A stretch of 64,000 nucleotides of DNA from Haliotis asinina (GCF_037392515.1 NC_090280.1:60587504-60651503); one strand, 5' to 3'; positions 22,923 to 35,189 are shown, counted from the first letter of the stretch. Made by a program: numbers and translations. The notes: generated by a model from the letters alone, not told the origin.

Positions 22923-25900
22923 ATGACAGCTATCATTCCGGGAGTATGTTCAGCCTTAACGCAGGTGGTAGTTGACTCTCTTAAGAAGATTGGTGTAAAA
23001 ACCGTGACAGAGTTTGTCACAGGCGATGTCGAAAGCTTCGCTCAAAGATGCACGATACCATACAAGGTGAGTAGTCACTGTATTTTTACAACTTTGCCGA
23101 TCTCGTTTCGACGCTTGCATGTGTCAAGGCTCAGTCAACTCCTCTTATGCCTGTGCAGTCCCGGTTAGAATTGATCAGCAGCAAGACACATCTGGCAGGA
23201 AACCTTTCGTGACGGTGTCTGGCCAGTTTACCAAAGAAACTACAAGTGCAATCGTTTTCTAATTTGGCATGACGCATTATGATTATCCTACCATTGTGAT
23301 TTTTCAATTCCTTCACTGGTGGTGACAACCCCAGAACCTGCACATTTGCATGGCCCGGTTTCACTTTCTGTTCCTTTAACAGTTAAGATATATGTTGACA
23401 TCAATGACATAATGATGGCCTATGTAGACAACTTTTTTATTGTTAAATCATAATTCATGAAAGTCAAAACCCATAATGCAATTATGATACATCATGCCAA
23501 ATAAGAAAATGATGTACTTGTAGGTTGTGAGTAAAGTGACCAAAAACTGTGGCAAAAATGTTTCTGTCAAACCATTGTAATCACTTCTCAGTTGCGTTGA
23601 CAGATGGGCTAGAATACAGTTTACCAGGATGTAAACTAGCAGCATCGTCACGAGCCATTTTCGCACTGGGTGTCTCACTGCTTGCCTCATGCTGCACTGC
23701 TCCACACAGGCACATCTTTAGAGGCAAACAACCTTTTTGTTCCTTAGGGTTACGGTTTAGGGTTTGGCTGATTAGACTCCCTTTTCCATCCTTTTGGTGA
23801 AGGTTTCGGGTTAGGATTAGACTATACTTTGGGTTTAGGTTTGGTACCCTTTCTGATCCCTCAGGGTTAGGGTCCATTTTCTGTGTAATCCGTCTTAATC
23901 TAACTCAAACACATTTCGTTCAATCTAGGAGTCATCGGTACAATGATGCAATGGCGCGTTAAAACAAATGAATGGGAAGGGTGTTCATATAGTCTGGTAT
24001 TTATCGTATGGAAAACAACAACTTGACTCAAAGCTTAGGAGTGTTTAGCAACCCATGCTTGCCACAAAAGGTGACTATGCTTGTCGTAAGAGGGGGATTA
24101 AGGGGATCCAATGGTCAAGCTTGCTGACTTGGTTAACTCATCAGTTCCCAATTGCGCAGATTGATGCTCATGCTGTTGATTACTTGATTGTCCGGTCCAA
24201 ACTGGATTATTTAGGCTGTCACTATACAGCTGGAATATTGCTGAGTGTGGTGTAAAACTGAACTCACTCAAAACTTATGATGGGGCCATGATACAGTGCT
24301 TTTCCTGATGTGATTGATTCAAAATTATTTGTATCTCAAAACAGTAGTTTTCTTATATGAGTGTTTTTTTGCAGGTGAAACACTACACAAAATCATCTGC
24401 ACTTTAAGTAATAACCTTGTTACATCAGACAAGCAGGGTGCACATGCTGCTTAATATAAAATAACATTTGATTGTTGAATTTTGTATTGACGATTTAGAA
24501 CATCATTATGATCAATTTATAAGTATTATTTCTGGATGAACTGACAGTTATATCTTGAAAATATTAACATGCATCAGGTGCAAGGTGGTATTGGTGTGAG
24601 GCTGTAATGGCTTTTACAGTGTAGCATTTGTGCAAGTCATACATGCATAAATTATAGCAATGTTCACTGTGTGTCATCGAAGGCTTTGAGATACACATCT
24701 GTCTCACTGTATTGCTACACTATCAAGGCCGCCTCCGTGTTGTGGTTAGAGCTTCCGACAGGAGACCAGTAGGTTGTGGGTTTGATCCCGTGCCATGTCA
24801 TACCAAAATGTGTTAAAATATGGTACATGTTGCCAAGTTGTTGGTCCCTGTCTGGCACTCAGCATCAATGGCTACAACAAGGACTGATCGTGATTACACA
24901 ATAAAATTTACAAAGTGGTCAAAGTCGACTTCCACTGAGTGGGTTAGGTGACTGACATTTGTGTGCTGGCAATTAGGTGCCTGATTCTCAGGGTGTCGGT
25001 TCAAATCCCAGACAGGACTCAACTCAGAAAAGTACTAGAATTTGTACTTTACCAAGAAAATGTAATCCCAAATATAACATACATTACAAGGACTGATCGA
25101 CTCAGTGTCAGTATAATGTGTCTGAGTGGGGTATTCATGGCTAACTGTGTCATGGTATCTCAGCTAAAACCAGCTTAAGTGTGGGCTAGTACAAGCAGCA
25201 CACATTCGCATGCATGCACGTCATCATATGAGGGAAACATTCTTAAGTACGATGTTAAACCTCATTTCACCTCACATGCTACCCTAACATTGTCAAATAG
25301 TTTCTATCAAAACCGTGTTTGGTTATTTGCAGGATCTTGTTGCAATAAGACGAGTTCTTCTTGCCCAGCATTCAGCATATCCTGTACTGGGTCATGAAGC
25401 TTATTCCAGTGCATGTTCTTCTCTTGCTTTCTTCTCCACGGGTGTTGAAAGGCAAGTACAATAGCAACTCAAAAAAACATTCCTCTTTGTCATGACTGTT
25501 GTGAAACCAAACTTCATAGGTATGAAAATTTTGTTTTTTTCTGTTCAACTTCCTTAATAAAGTTAAGGCATGTGAAAGTAAACTTGATTCTCATGTCCAA
25601 CATAGCTCTTTGTTGTAGTTCAGAACAAACAAATGTTAGGGTTTGGGTAAAATGTTCTATGTGTGGACAAGTAATGAACAGAATTAAATTAATTTTAACA
25701 AACCTTATCATCAAAGTTTTTATAGAGAAGAAAACAAGCAGGTGGATTCAAGAATGTGAATTAATGTATCATTCCTGGTTTAATGTCATTCTGTGAGTAT
25801 GATTCGGGTACCTGAAATCAGGGTTTGAAAAAAATCCTATTGCCCGAAGCCTGAGCAACGTGAGTTTGCAGTTTGGGCAATCAAATAATGGTATCGTACT

Positions 25901-28900
25901 GTCAACATGCTCGCATTTCCTAGAGTTATCTTTCTTTGCTATTCATCACTTCTTGATAAACAGACCAGTAAACATTATCATCAAACACCATGTTTATTTA
26001 TTCTTTCATAATGACGTTGACATTATCATGATTATGTCATAAAAGTCAGGGCAAGTGGAAAAATAGTCAGGACAAGTTTCTTTCTTAGGGTCACTTGCCC
26101 TGTGGAAAATGGCTTTTAGAAAAAAAATGAACTGTTGGAAACACAGTTTAAAGGTTTATTTGGTGTGGAGCGGTGGGGTAGATAAGAATTGCTAAAGTAT
26201 TTGCTTGTCGTGCTGAAGACTCAGCTCATGATGAATGAGGCCTATTTGTTGTTGTCCCCACGATTATGTCACTGGAATGTTGTTGATAGTGATGTGAAAA
26301 TAAAGTCACTCACTACCATTTTTAGGCACTATATACGAAGCAATTTCTATTTCAGTCTTGACATGATCTTAGATGGAGGTCTTTATACAGGGGAGGTAAC
26401 TGAGGTTGCTGGCGAGATTGCAGCTGGGAAGACTCAGGTAGATACATGATATTCAGGGGTTAAAAATCCCATTGCCTGATGCCCTGGACAAGTCAGTTTT
26501 CATTTTGGGCAGTTAAATAATGGTATCTTGCTCGTCACTGGCAATTAGATAATTTCTGCTTATAATTGCAAACTTCAAATAACTTGGTTTTTATTTCATA
26601 TCTGTTCGAAATGTAGCTATTAGATTTCACAGTGATAATAAAGTAGAGTTATCTTTCTGTGCTATTTATCACTTCTCAATAAATAGTCCAGCAAACATTA
26701 ACATCAAATACAATGTTGCTTAAAATTTTATTATTTTATACGTTCATCATCATGATTATGTCATAAAAATTAGCCAGGACAAGTTACTTTACTTTACCTG
26801 TGGCAAGTGGCTTTTAGAAAAAAACCTGAACCCCAGATATTAGACTTATTTCAAAACCTTTGATGACCCTGATGAACTTGTGTAAATGCATGTGTTTTCA
26901 TGACCCATTTTAACAATCTCAATGGGCGTTTGATGACAAGCTTTGATATTACTAGTTTGAGTGGCATTTAGAACCTGGTATGATGGAGGAGAACAGTTTT
27001 TATGGATAGACAGCTCAGTGACAATAGATGCAAACACTGTTATCAAACAAGTGAACACAGTTATCGAACAAGTGAACACTGTTCTCAACAAGTGAACCTT
27101 GTTACCAAACAAGTGAACACAGTGTTATCAAACAAGTGAACTTTGTTATCAAGCAATAGAACCTTGTTTTCAAACAAATAAACACTTTTCAAACAAGTGA
27201 ACCTTGTTATCAAGCAAGTGAACCTTGTTAGCAAACAAGTGAATACGGTCGTCATGTAAATCATCACTTGCTTGATACTGGTGTTAACGTCTACATTGAT
27301 GTGTTGCATCTGTTGCGATAAAGATGTTGTCTGTGCATAGTAATTGTTCCTCTTTCATGGTATAATTCATATATATATCATTTCCAGCTTTTGTTTCTGG
27401 ACCTGCCCATGCTGAAAAATGTTAATATAGTGTCTCTTCAATCAAGAGACTTTGCCTCTGTTGGCCTCTGTTTATCACAATGGTTACATAGTTTATTGTT
27501 TAATGCAACACTCAGCATTATTCCAGCTATCTGGAGGCGATCTGTAAATAATGGTGTCTGACGATCATGTGATCAACAGCATGAGCAACAATATACAACA
27601 ATTGTGATATGGTGATGTGTCAACGAAGTCAGTGAAACTGACCACCCGATGTGGTTAATAGTCGCCTCTCAACAGAAGCATGGGTTACTGAAGACTAATT
27701 CTAACCCAGACTTTCACGGACCGGGTACCTGGTAGGATGGTAATGTGACTGTTAACCTTATAGAATAATAATGTATAAAATGGGCAGTATGCTGGCAAAG
27801 ACAGTTGGTGTGGGTAATGATGAAGAATAGGGAATGCAGCTTGAATTCTGTAAATGGTGCACAAGACATATCAAAGTTTGAGGTTTAATATTGTGTTCGT
27901 TTTTGACAGCTATGTCTAAGCAGTGCAGCGTGTGTGTCATGTCAGCAACGGGTGGTGTATGTCGACACGTGCGGGGCATTCAGTGCGGAGAGGGTGATAG
28001 AGATGCTTCAGATCCAGGGCTACACCCAGGTAGGCAGGGCTATACCCAGGTAGGCAGGGCTACAGGGCTACACCCAGGTAGGCAGGGCTACACCCAGGTA
28101 GGCATGGCTTGATTTAAGAGATGTTACCCTAATAGCACAAGGTGCAACCACAGATTGAAACCTAACTGCACCAGCCAAATTCCAGTTGCACTGTTTTCAT
28201 TGCAGTATGTAGTGAAAGAAATATGCTGATGAAGTTTTAGAACATGTATTCAGAATTTTACCTACTTGTCATTACTCATATTTGTCACTGCTCCTTACAT
28301 GTGCTGTCTGACCTGATTTAATTCAAGTGTTACTAGAAGTTAAAGCATTTGTGAGGAATCTGTAAATGTTTTTGTCGTTTTTTTCATCTAGTATGCTATC
28401 ATGAATAAAATCGTCGTGGTATCAACTTGATTCCTGCATTTTAAGGACTGTCTTTTCCAGCAACAAAACTGAATTATTTTTGAATAGTACATAGGCCTCA
28501 AATCTGAGGTGGGCCTCCCCAGTTTGTTGAATTTCTATCATGCTTAATCTTATACACTTGCTCCCATTCCTAAAAGAATTATTTTTTCTGCCTTTATCAT
28601 ACATTGAACAAATAGCACAAGACATGCTGTTTTCTCAAAATCTGACTTAACTAGGTTGCACTTTGTAATATTGGGTTGCACAAGTGCAAGTAACAAATTA
28701 AACCCCCAACTACACCAGTACAATTGCCCTAGAAATCCTGTGAAATTTGAAGAAAATTCATTAAAACTTTGATAATAGAGAGAAGCATACATTTTTGCTG
28801 AAAAGAGTTGACAAGAAGAAATGTTATGCTGATAATTTTGAAATCTACTGTAGGAGGGATGCAGAATTAAAGCTTCACTCTTGATTAGTGGCATGTTATT

Positions 28901-31900
28901 GTTCTCAGAATCCTTTATGGTATTAAGTATTTGATTGATTACTAATTTTATTGTCAAACTACTAATGTTGATCCTTGAAACCACTGTTTGCAGCACTTTG
29001 GAGGTAGCATATCTGCTAGTGTTGTGAAACAGTTTTTGGCAAACGAATGATTGAGATGAAGCTCTGAGATATGCAGTACATGCCTCTTTGACGCTGGCTG
29101 CTCAGTAAAGAATTTTTCTGTATCCAATGTATGGAAAAGCAGAGATCCACTCTTTATATATGTCTGTGAAGTCTTGATCACTATCATGTGTGTTAATCTC
29201 TGCCCTTGTTCCCCAGGACATACATTTCTGGTGTTTATCTTTTCTCTACAGAATCCTGAAGAAGTGATGTCCAGAATACGCTGCTTCCAGCCCCATGACA
29301 TATTCACCTTGTTTTCTGTGTTAGAGGATGTCAGAGTCCAGCTTGTTAAACAGGTAATCCTACCTTCTCACATTTGGGAAAAGAGTCAATAATGTATGCT
29401 GTTGTTGATCAAGAAAGAGATTTCAAGATCTTGAAGTTGCGAGCATGTTGCAGACTTGGATGCAGATCTGGATGGTAATCGTGATTGCGTGCAAAGAGTA
29501 CAGATCACAGTTCATTTGAAGTGAAGCAATGGTGGTCACGGACAGTCGTTGGATGGGTGTTTGGTAACTTGAATCCCAAGAGTTTCTAGGGCATCATGGG
29601 CCTCATTCCACAGAGCAATCGTAGCGCAATGCTATGACAGATGTAAGTCTGTGTTAAAGTATGGGAGTTACCATCATCTTAAAGCTACAATCGCTATGTG
29701 GAACAGGGCCCTGCCTCACAATGAAGCCAATGTGACACATAACACGTTTAGGTAACTTTCTTTCAGACGGACAGCTTCTACAGTGGCTTGAAACTGTTGG
29801 TTGTGGACAGCGTGACGTCGGTCATCTACCCAGTCCTCGGTGGTCAGCAGATGGATGGTCTGTACCAACAGGTCTTTGAACAGCAAGCATTTAGAAGTGA
29901 TACACATAGGGAGGAGAGTTTAGTGGAAGTCAGCTTCTTATCTATGAGGAACACATAACAATGTGTGGTATGGATTTACAACTTCTTTGTCACATCAGGT
30001 TGTAAATAACAAAAAGTTGTAAATCCAGACTATGCGTTCTTGTGTTACCAACTTCTAAAGGCCCATCAAGCATATGAGGAACACGTTTGTAAGGGCTCGA
30101 TTTAGTGCTTTGTTACATGCACAGATGCAGCCCAATGTTACAAAGAGCAACCTAGTTATGAGTCTGACTGCACCAGGTGCAACTAGGTTTTTATCTTAAG
30201 TTGCACCAGGTGGAAGTCAATTTTTGAGTGGATAAACTTCTAAATAGAACATCTAATTAAATGCATCTACATATTGCAATAGAAGCAGTGCAGCTGGAAT
30301 GTGGCTGGTGCAACTAGGTTTTTATCTTAAGTTGCACCAGGTGCAAGTCAATTTTTGTGTGGGTAAACTTCTAATTAGAACATCTAATTAATTGCATCTA
30401 CATATTGCTGTAGAAGCAGTGCAACTGGAAAGTGGCTGGTGCAACTAGGTTTTTATCTTATGTTGCACCTGGTGCAGGTAGATTAACATTTCTTAACTTT
30501 AGCCCTAATCATAGTCATTTACCTCCCTTGCCTGGGAAAGATGAATTATGAAACCAAATATTGCTAGAACCTTGGAGTGGGTAAACTTCTGTATAGAACA
30601 TCTAATTAAATGCATCTAATTAAATGCATCTACATATTGCAATAGAAGCGGTGCAACTGGATTGTGGCTGGTGCAACTAGGTTTTTTTCTTATGTTGCAA
30701 CAGGTGCAAGTCAATTTTTGATTAACATCTCTTAACTTTAGCCCTAATCATAGTCATTTACCTCCCTTGCCTGGGAAAGATGAATTATGAAACCAAATAT
30801 TGCTAGAACCTTTGAGCTCTGTGACTTGACTATTATGCCTGTCAGCCTGTCTATGCTGTGTCCTGTGTCCCAGTGTTGGCACTGATCTACAATGTGAATG
30901 TACACAGGTCACGGTCTGATGGTTCAGCTTGGACGCACCCTCAAGATGCTGGCAGTGGAGTTCTCCATTGCTGTACTGGTAGGTCAAACATTTTTTGTAA
31001 CCTTTAACATTATTTGCCATATACAGTCAAGTCTTGTTAATCCGACATCATCCGTTGCACAGCAAATTGTCAGATTAATGAGGATGTCAGACTAAATAAA
31101 TGAGACTAAATTACATCTATTCAATTTGTTATCAACAAAACCGGCAGATGAAGCCAGTTGTCGCGTAAGCAGAGGTCGGATTAATGAGACTTAACTGTAT
31201 GTAACAAAACAATGGGCTTTAAAATATGATGTGTGACAAATGAGATTGGGTGGTCAGACTCACTGACTCCGTTGACAGATGTTATTGTATCCCAACGACA
31301 GAGACTGATGCAATGCTGTTGATCACAGGTTTGTCTGGTCCAGACTTGGTTATTTACAGACAGCCACCATATCTGTAATATTTCTGAGTGCAGTGTTAAA
31401 CAACAACCAATTGTAATTGATGTACAATGTTGTTGCATTGTTGGCATGCTGTTAAGTTATACCATTAATGTTTGCATTGTTTCAGGTGAGCAATAATGTG
31501 GTGTTTGGTGTTGATGGTCAGCGTGTGGCCAGTCTAGGTCGAACCTGGTCTCACGTCCCACACACACGAATAATCATTGAGAAGACGGGACGCTCCCAGC
31601 ACCGGAAAGCTTTAGTAGTCAAGAGCTCTCGTCTGGTATGTGCTCACTAAATTCTATGATCAAAGAGTAAGAATATAGTGGATGACAGGAGTTCTTGTTC
31701 TCTCTGAAATACAGGTGATCACATGATTTCTTAGTTGAAGCACAACTGAAGATCTGTGTGTCTTCAACAGCCAATCTTGTCATGAAAATTGACTGGCAGC
31801 AACAAGTGGTCAGACTCACTACCTTCGTTAACACATGTCATTGTGTCTTATATATGTGGATTAATGCTGATGGTGAATTTGTCTCGTGCTGGCCTGATCA

Positions 31901-33954
31901 TTTACAGAGGGTTGTCATATGACTAGAATATTTCTGAGAGCAGTAATGAGTGTGAGTGAGTGAGTTTAGTTTTATGTCACACTCAGCAATATTCCAGCTA
32001 TATGGTGATGGTCTGTTAATAATTGAGTCTGGACCAGACAATCCAGTGATCAACAGCATGGGTGCAACTGGGAACCGATGACGTGTCAACCAAGTCAGTG
32101 ATCCTGACCACCTTATCCAGTTAGTTGCCTCTTGCAACAAGCATAGTGGTCTTTTGTGGCAAGTATGGGTTGCTGAAGACCTACTCTGCCTGGGTCTTCA
32201 TGGGTCTGTGAGCAGTACATGAGAGTAGTACTTGATATATACACAAGGAAATAGACTAGTGAGCTTCTGACTGGTTTTATGACAATTTTATTCCAATTAT
32301 ATTATACAATTCAGCTTGATGTGTGAGGGACAGAATGTTTGCTGGTTGTGCCCTGTTTTAGTTGAAGAAATGAGTGACTTAAATTTTGCGTCTCATCAGC
32401 GTTATTTCAACCATATAATGACCTTTGATGATGAGTTAAAATTTTAAGTCACATTGGCAGTATTTCTACCTCGTTATTACTATATCATGCTATACATTTA
32501 CAATAAATTACAGATGAATTATAAAAAAAACATGTCAGTGAAATGGCATAGTGTAATCATGTCAGTGAAGGACAGTAAAACAACTAGTTTATCACAGATA
32601 TAAGTTCAAAAACTAGAAATTAATTTTTAAGCATTTTAAGTATACAGGATTATACAATTGCCAACAACTGAAGGTATATCACCATACTAGAAACCATAGG
32701 GATTTATAGTACATTTGCTTCCTGCATGAACCCTAGCTGGATTTACATCACCCCTTCAACTATAATAATCTATAGTCTGGCAGAAAATGTTTCAGGATGT
32801 TGTTCGGTAACTGTACTTTAAAACTGTAAGTGCTATCTGTTTCCAATTTGGTATGAGGCTTTATAATTCTTCTACCATTGAGGATTTTAATTGTCATAAT
32901 CTATCAATCAAAAATAAGAAAGATGTCTATAAGAGCTGTCATTATTTCAAGTCACAACAACACTTCAACTGTCAAGGGTGTTGAGCTACTTACCGGAACA
33001 GCGACCCGGTCATGCAAATGGGCAGGTCACATGTCACATTATGCTCGGCAGGTCATGTCACGTGACTTAAAGCACATGCATTTCACAAAGTGCACACACA
33101 TCTACACATAGAGAAATGTCCACATCCAATTTGTCAGCTGATGCAAAAGACATTTTTAGAAAAATCTATAGTTATTTCCAGCGAGAGGGTGAAAGGGGCC
33201 GTCCATTTGTAGCTCCTGAATAGTATTTCAAACGGCCCCAAACATGCCATGATTTCAAACAACATGTATATGTATGCTACAATTAAAAACAATAGTATGT
33301 TTAAATTAACTGTTAATGGTTTTCCGGCCTTTGAACAAATGAACATTTGTGTGGCGCTTTTAAACTGAATTGATCATACTCAATATGAAGCTGAAATCAA
33401 AGAAAGTGATAAGGGATTGATGCTGCTGTTTAATAGTGTTTCAGTTGTCTAAAAGTGTGTCAGCTCATGTGGAGGACAGCCAGTAGTAATGCAGACCTCC
33501 GATCTTTACGACTCTGGTGAAATCAGCAAATATGAGTTTGCCAAATCTAGAAATGTTTGGCGTGAGCTGGAATTGAAAGATACCAGAGTCCAAGGGAGGA
33601 AACTCCACACAGCAATTTGTTGCACCTTTGACACCTGGGCTACTCATGCCCCCAGCTGAAATCTGAATCCATAATCAGCAGATGCTGGCCTTTGTAAGGG
33701 AAGTAACTCTGCACAAAAATGTTCCACAGATGACAAGTACTTCCTCTGGCTTGAGGGTTGTCTCATGATTCACTCAGCTGTGTTTCTGCAGCTGTGAGCT
33801 GCCAGTGCTGCCATTACTTCTATCCTGTGTGAAAATCCAAGGAACCTTAGATTCTTTTGTTTACTGGATTTAAGTGTTGATTTTTGTTTCATTGTTACAG
33901 GTAACTCCAGTATCAACATCGTTCACTATACCCTCACTGGAACCTGATAGCTGA
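22923..33954 (+). CDS. RAD51D: RAD51D, RAD51 paralogue (9 exons)
   Basis: RAD51D is the RAD51 paralogue of the BCDX2 complex, which assists RAD51 filament formation in homologous recombination. Coding exons: 22923-23066, 25333-25451, 26356-26437, 27910-28029, 29252-29353, 29767-29857, 30908-30978, 31486-31635, 33901-33954. They join in frame to 310 residues (human about 328). Residues 1-85 match the N-terminal domain (IKTVxxLVSxDLEEVAQKC-type). SLDMILDGGLYTGEVTEV matches human SLDKLLDAGLYTGEVTEI. Walker A is GEIAAGKT (about 107-114) and Walker B is LKLLVVDS (about 197-204). PVLGGQQMDG matches human PLLGGQQREG. GRTWSHVPHTRI matches the conserved C-terminal block. Intron 2 uses a GC donor. The exon 4 donor is followed by three tandem copies of itself, and the stop-codon region founds a minisatellite. 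The last exon is short and the least certain. Confidence 0.9.
23740..23875. repeat. Degenerate telomere-like patch
   Basis: Words such as AGGGTTAGGGT, GGTTTAGGGTTTGG and GGGTTAGGATTAG crowd 23745-23875 in RAD51D intron 1. The units are too irregular to be a recent telomere insertion; it may be an old one or chance simple sequence. Confidence 0.4.
24058..24268 (+). mobile_element. Headless SINE copy
   Basis: The copy runs from CTTGTCGTAAGAGG through AGATTGATGCTCATGCTGTT to the tail GGTGTAAAACTGAACTCACT in RAD51D intron 1. Confidence 0.8.
24725..24905 (+). mobile_element. tRNA-derived SINE, different body
   Basis: GTGTTGTGGTTAGAGCTTCC and GGGTTTGATCCCG mark a decayed tRNA head. The body (CTGTCTGGCACTCAGCATCA, ACAACAAGGACTGATCG) differs from the other families here. 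Confidence 0.5.
24930..25100 (+). mobile_element. SINE with tRNA-Leu-like head
   Basis: ACTGAGTGGGTTAGGTGACT and GGTTCAAATCCCAG are A- and B-box-like. The body AGTACTAGAATTTGTACTTT and AATGTAATCCCAAATATAAC matches 14750-14910. A related body also lies at 48825-48890. Confidence 0.6.
25805..26130. mobile_element. hAT-like MITE, copy in RAD51D intron 2
   Basis: This copy shares AATAATGGTATCGTACT/AATAATGGTATCTTGCT, ATGATTATGTCATAAAA and GGCTTTTAGAAAAAAA with the copy at 26452-26832. Its ends carry inverted words (TTGCCC near the left, GGGCAAGTG near the right). It is older than its partner. Confidence 0.5.
26165..26330 (+). mobile_element. Degenerate tRNA-headed SINE
   Basis: GGAGCGGTGGGGTAGATAAG at the start and GTCACTGGAATGTTGTTGAT near the end match the tRNA-headed family. 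The B box is decayed. Confidence 0.55.
26452..26832. mobile_element. hAT-like MITE, copy in RAD51D intron 3
   Basis: The ends are CAGGGGTTAAAAATCCC at the left and, on the other strand, CTGGGGTTCAGGTTTTTTTC at the right. ATATT flanks both sides, a possible short or partial target duplication. CAG-G-G ends suit hAT elements. There is no coding capacity. Confidence 0.5.
27040..27250. repeat. About 19-bp minisatellite, RAD51D intron 3
   Basis: Units close to AACAAGTGAACCTTGTTATC repeat about eleven times with small length changes (for example AACAAGTGAACACAGTTATC). The array lies within intron 3, away from exon edges. Confidence 0.8.
27500..27725 (-). mobile_element. Headless SINE copy, degenerate
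   Basis: TTTAATGCAACACTCAGCAT at the left, GTGATCAACAGCATGAGC in the middle and TAGTCGCCTCTCAACAGAAG at the right match the family in reverse orientation. Confidence 0.7.
28018..28105 (+). repeat. Tandem copies of RAD51D exon 4 donor
   Basis: The 20-bp unit GGCTACACCCAGGTAGGCAG spans the exon 4/intron 4 junction. The true junction follows 28029. Further CCCAG/GTAGGC junctions follow 28049, 28077 and 28097, spaced 20, 28 and 20 bp; the 28-bp unit has an 8-bp partial duplication. Only the first site keeps the RAD51D frame: the third would add 48 nt but meets an in-frame TAG. Confidence 0.9.
30175..30815. repeat. Composite tandem duplication, RAD51D intron 6
   Basis: A roughly 130-bp unit containing GGTGCAACTAGGTTTTTATC and GCATCTACATATTG occurs about four times. 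A second block, from CTTAACTTTAGCCCTAATCA to TATTGCTAGAACC, appears twice (30492-30574 and 30732-30811). The palindromic word GTTGCACCAGGTGCAA recurs in the units. Related words appear at 28138-28190 and 28655-28735. Confidence 0.8.
31240..31410 (+). mobile_element. Headless SINE copy, degenerate
   Basis: GATTGGGTGGTCAGACTCAC at the start and TAATATTTCTGAGTGCAGTG near the end match the forward family consensus. Confidence 0.65.
31810..31950 (+). mobile_element. Headless SINE copy, very degenerate
   Basis: GTGGTCAGACTCACTACCTT and ATTTACAGAGGGTTGTCATA match the family loosely. It abuts the opposite-strand copy that follows. Confidence 0.5.
31955..32210 (-). mobile_element. Headless SINE copy
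   Basis: GTGAGTGAGTGAGTTTAGTT opens a nearly full-length reverse copy in RAD51D intron 8. Flanks AGCAGTAATGAG and AGCAGTACATGAGAG may be a decayed target duplication. Confidence 0.8.
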
Positions 33955-34306
33955 CAACAATTTGTTGGTACTTGATTGGAGCCTGTTAGTTGACAATAAC
34001 ATTATGGATACCCCACTGGAGCCTGATTGTTGACAACAGCATTGTGGATACCACAATGGAGCCTGATAGCTGACAACAGCATCATGGGTACCACATTGGA
34101 GCCTGATAGCTGACAACAGCATTGTTGGTACTTGATTGAAATCCAGTAGTTGTCACCATTTTTGATACTTGATGCAAGACTTGTAGATGACAACAATATT
34201 GTTGGCACCCCACTGGGGCCTAATGGTTGACAACAACATTATTGATACCTGATTGGAGCCCAAGAATTGACAGCAATGGTGTTGATACCTGATTGGAGCA
34301 AGATGG
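33934..34306 (+). repeat. Minisatellite founded on the RAD51D stop region
   Basis: About nine units of 38-42 bp follow one another. The first unit starts inside the last RAD51D exon with CACTGGAACCTGATAGCTGA, which codes SLEPDS and the stop. Later units carry CTGGAGCCTGATAGCTGACA or close variants. Conserved words are GGAGCCTGATAG, TTGACAACA and GG.TACC. Units 4 and 5 are closest to the coding copy. Confidence 0.85.
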
Positions 34307-34309
34307 TTT

Positions 34310-35185
34310 TCAGCATACAAAATATCTCTGCAGTCTGCCAGTCCGTTACAACATCCAACGACCTAAATCTGGTATACTCACAGGAGTCTAACAGCCCCAA
34401 GCAACATTCTTGCTACCCTTACAAGAGTACAGCTGCAAAACGCTTTGGTACCCACTTGGGAGTCTGTCAGCTGAACATTCTTGGGAGAGTCTGCCAGTTC
34501 AAAACACAGTCATGTGTCACAAGGGGCAACAAACGTGGGTTTCCATTATTAATGGTCTAAATCAAAATATTTCTGAAAGAATTTTGAATGTGAACCAGGA
34601 AATATTTCATCCCTTTATCACATCTTCATTTGTTTCACAAAAGTATATTAGGTAGTTTGATAAAGACATATTCTTCTGTAGAAAAAACTCTATGCAGTGT
34701 TGGATGTACTGTTCACAAGCAAATAATGCTGTAAGATAAAACAAGCAGTGTGTTTGATGGAAGTTTTATATGTTGTTTGTTTCCCAGTATTGTTTAACAG
34801 TGCTATGTCCACTTACCATGTTATCATTTTATCATAAATCACATTTTATCTGATGTCAGTTTGTGTCCTATATTCAGGGTTATACCACAAGGAAAATATT
34901 GCATCCAGTACCCACTTTAGATTTAACTGATATAGAGGGCTTGAAAATGCTTGATATTCAAACATTTTACCCTAAAATGCCCTAATTGAAAATGCACTAA
35001 TTGCCAGTGAAAAAACTAATTTGCATAGAAAAGAAACTAATAATGTTAAATGCGTTGCCATGACAGTGTGTGTCAGTTGATGTAGTTTAGGATCAAAACT
35101 TTCTCTGTGCAGCAATGGAACTAAGAGATATTTCCCCTTGAAGGTTGGTCCCACATTTGGCCAACGTTGTGTGTACTCAAGATAT
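34310..35185. other. Likely RAD51D 3' flank, no gene
   Basis: Nothing beyond short open frames is seen; the 3' end of the RAD51D transcript probably lies here. Confidence 0.4.
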
Positions 35186-35189
35186 TTCT

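Noticed and set aside
23740-23875. Interstitial telomere
   Set aside because: TTAGGG-like words are irregular and interspersed with other sequence, so an origin from a telomere is not supported.
28550-28996. 148-residue minus-strand open frame
   Set aside because: It lies in RAD51D intron 4, is low in coding character and has no recognisable motif.
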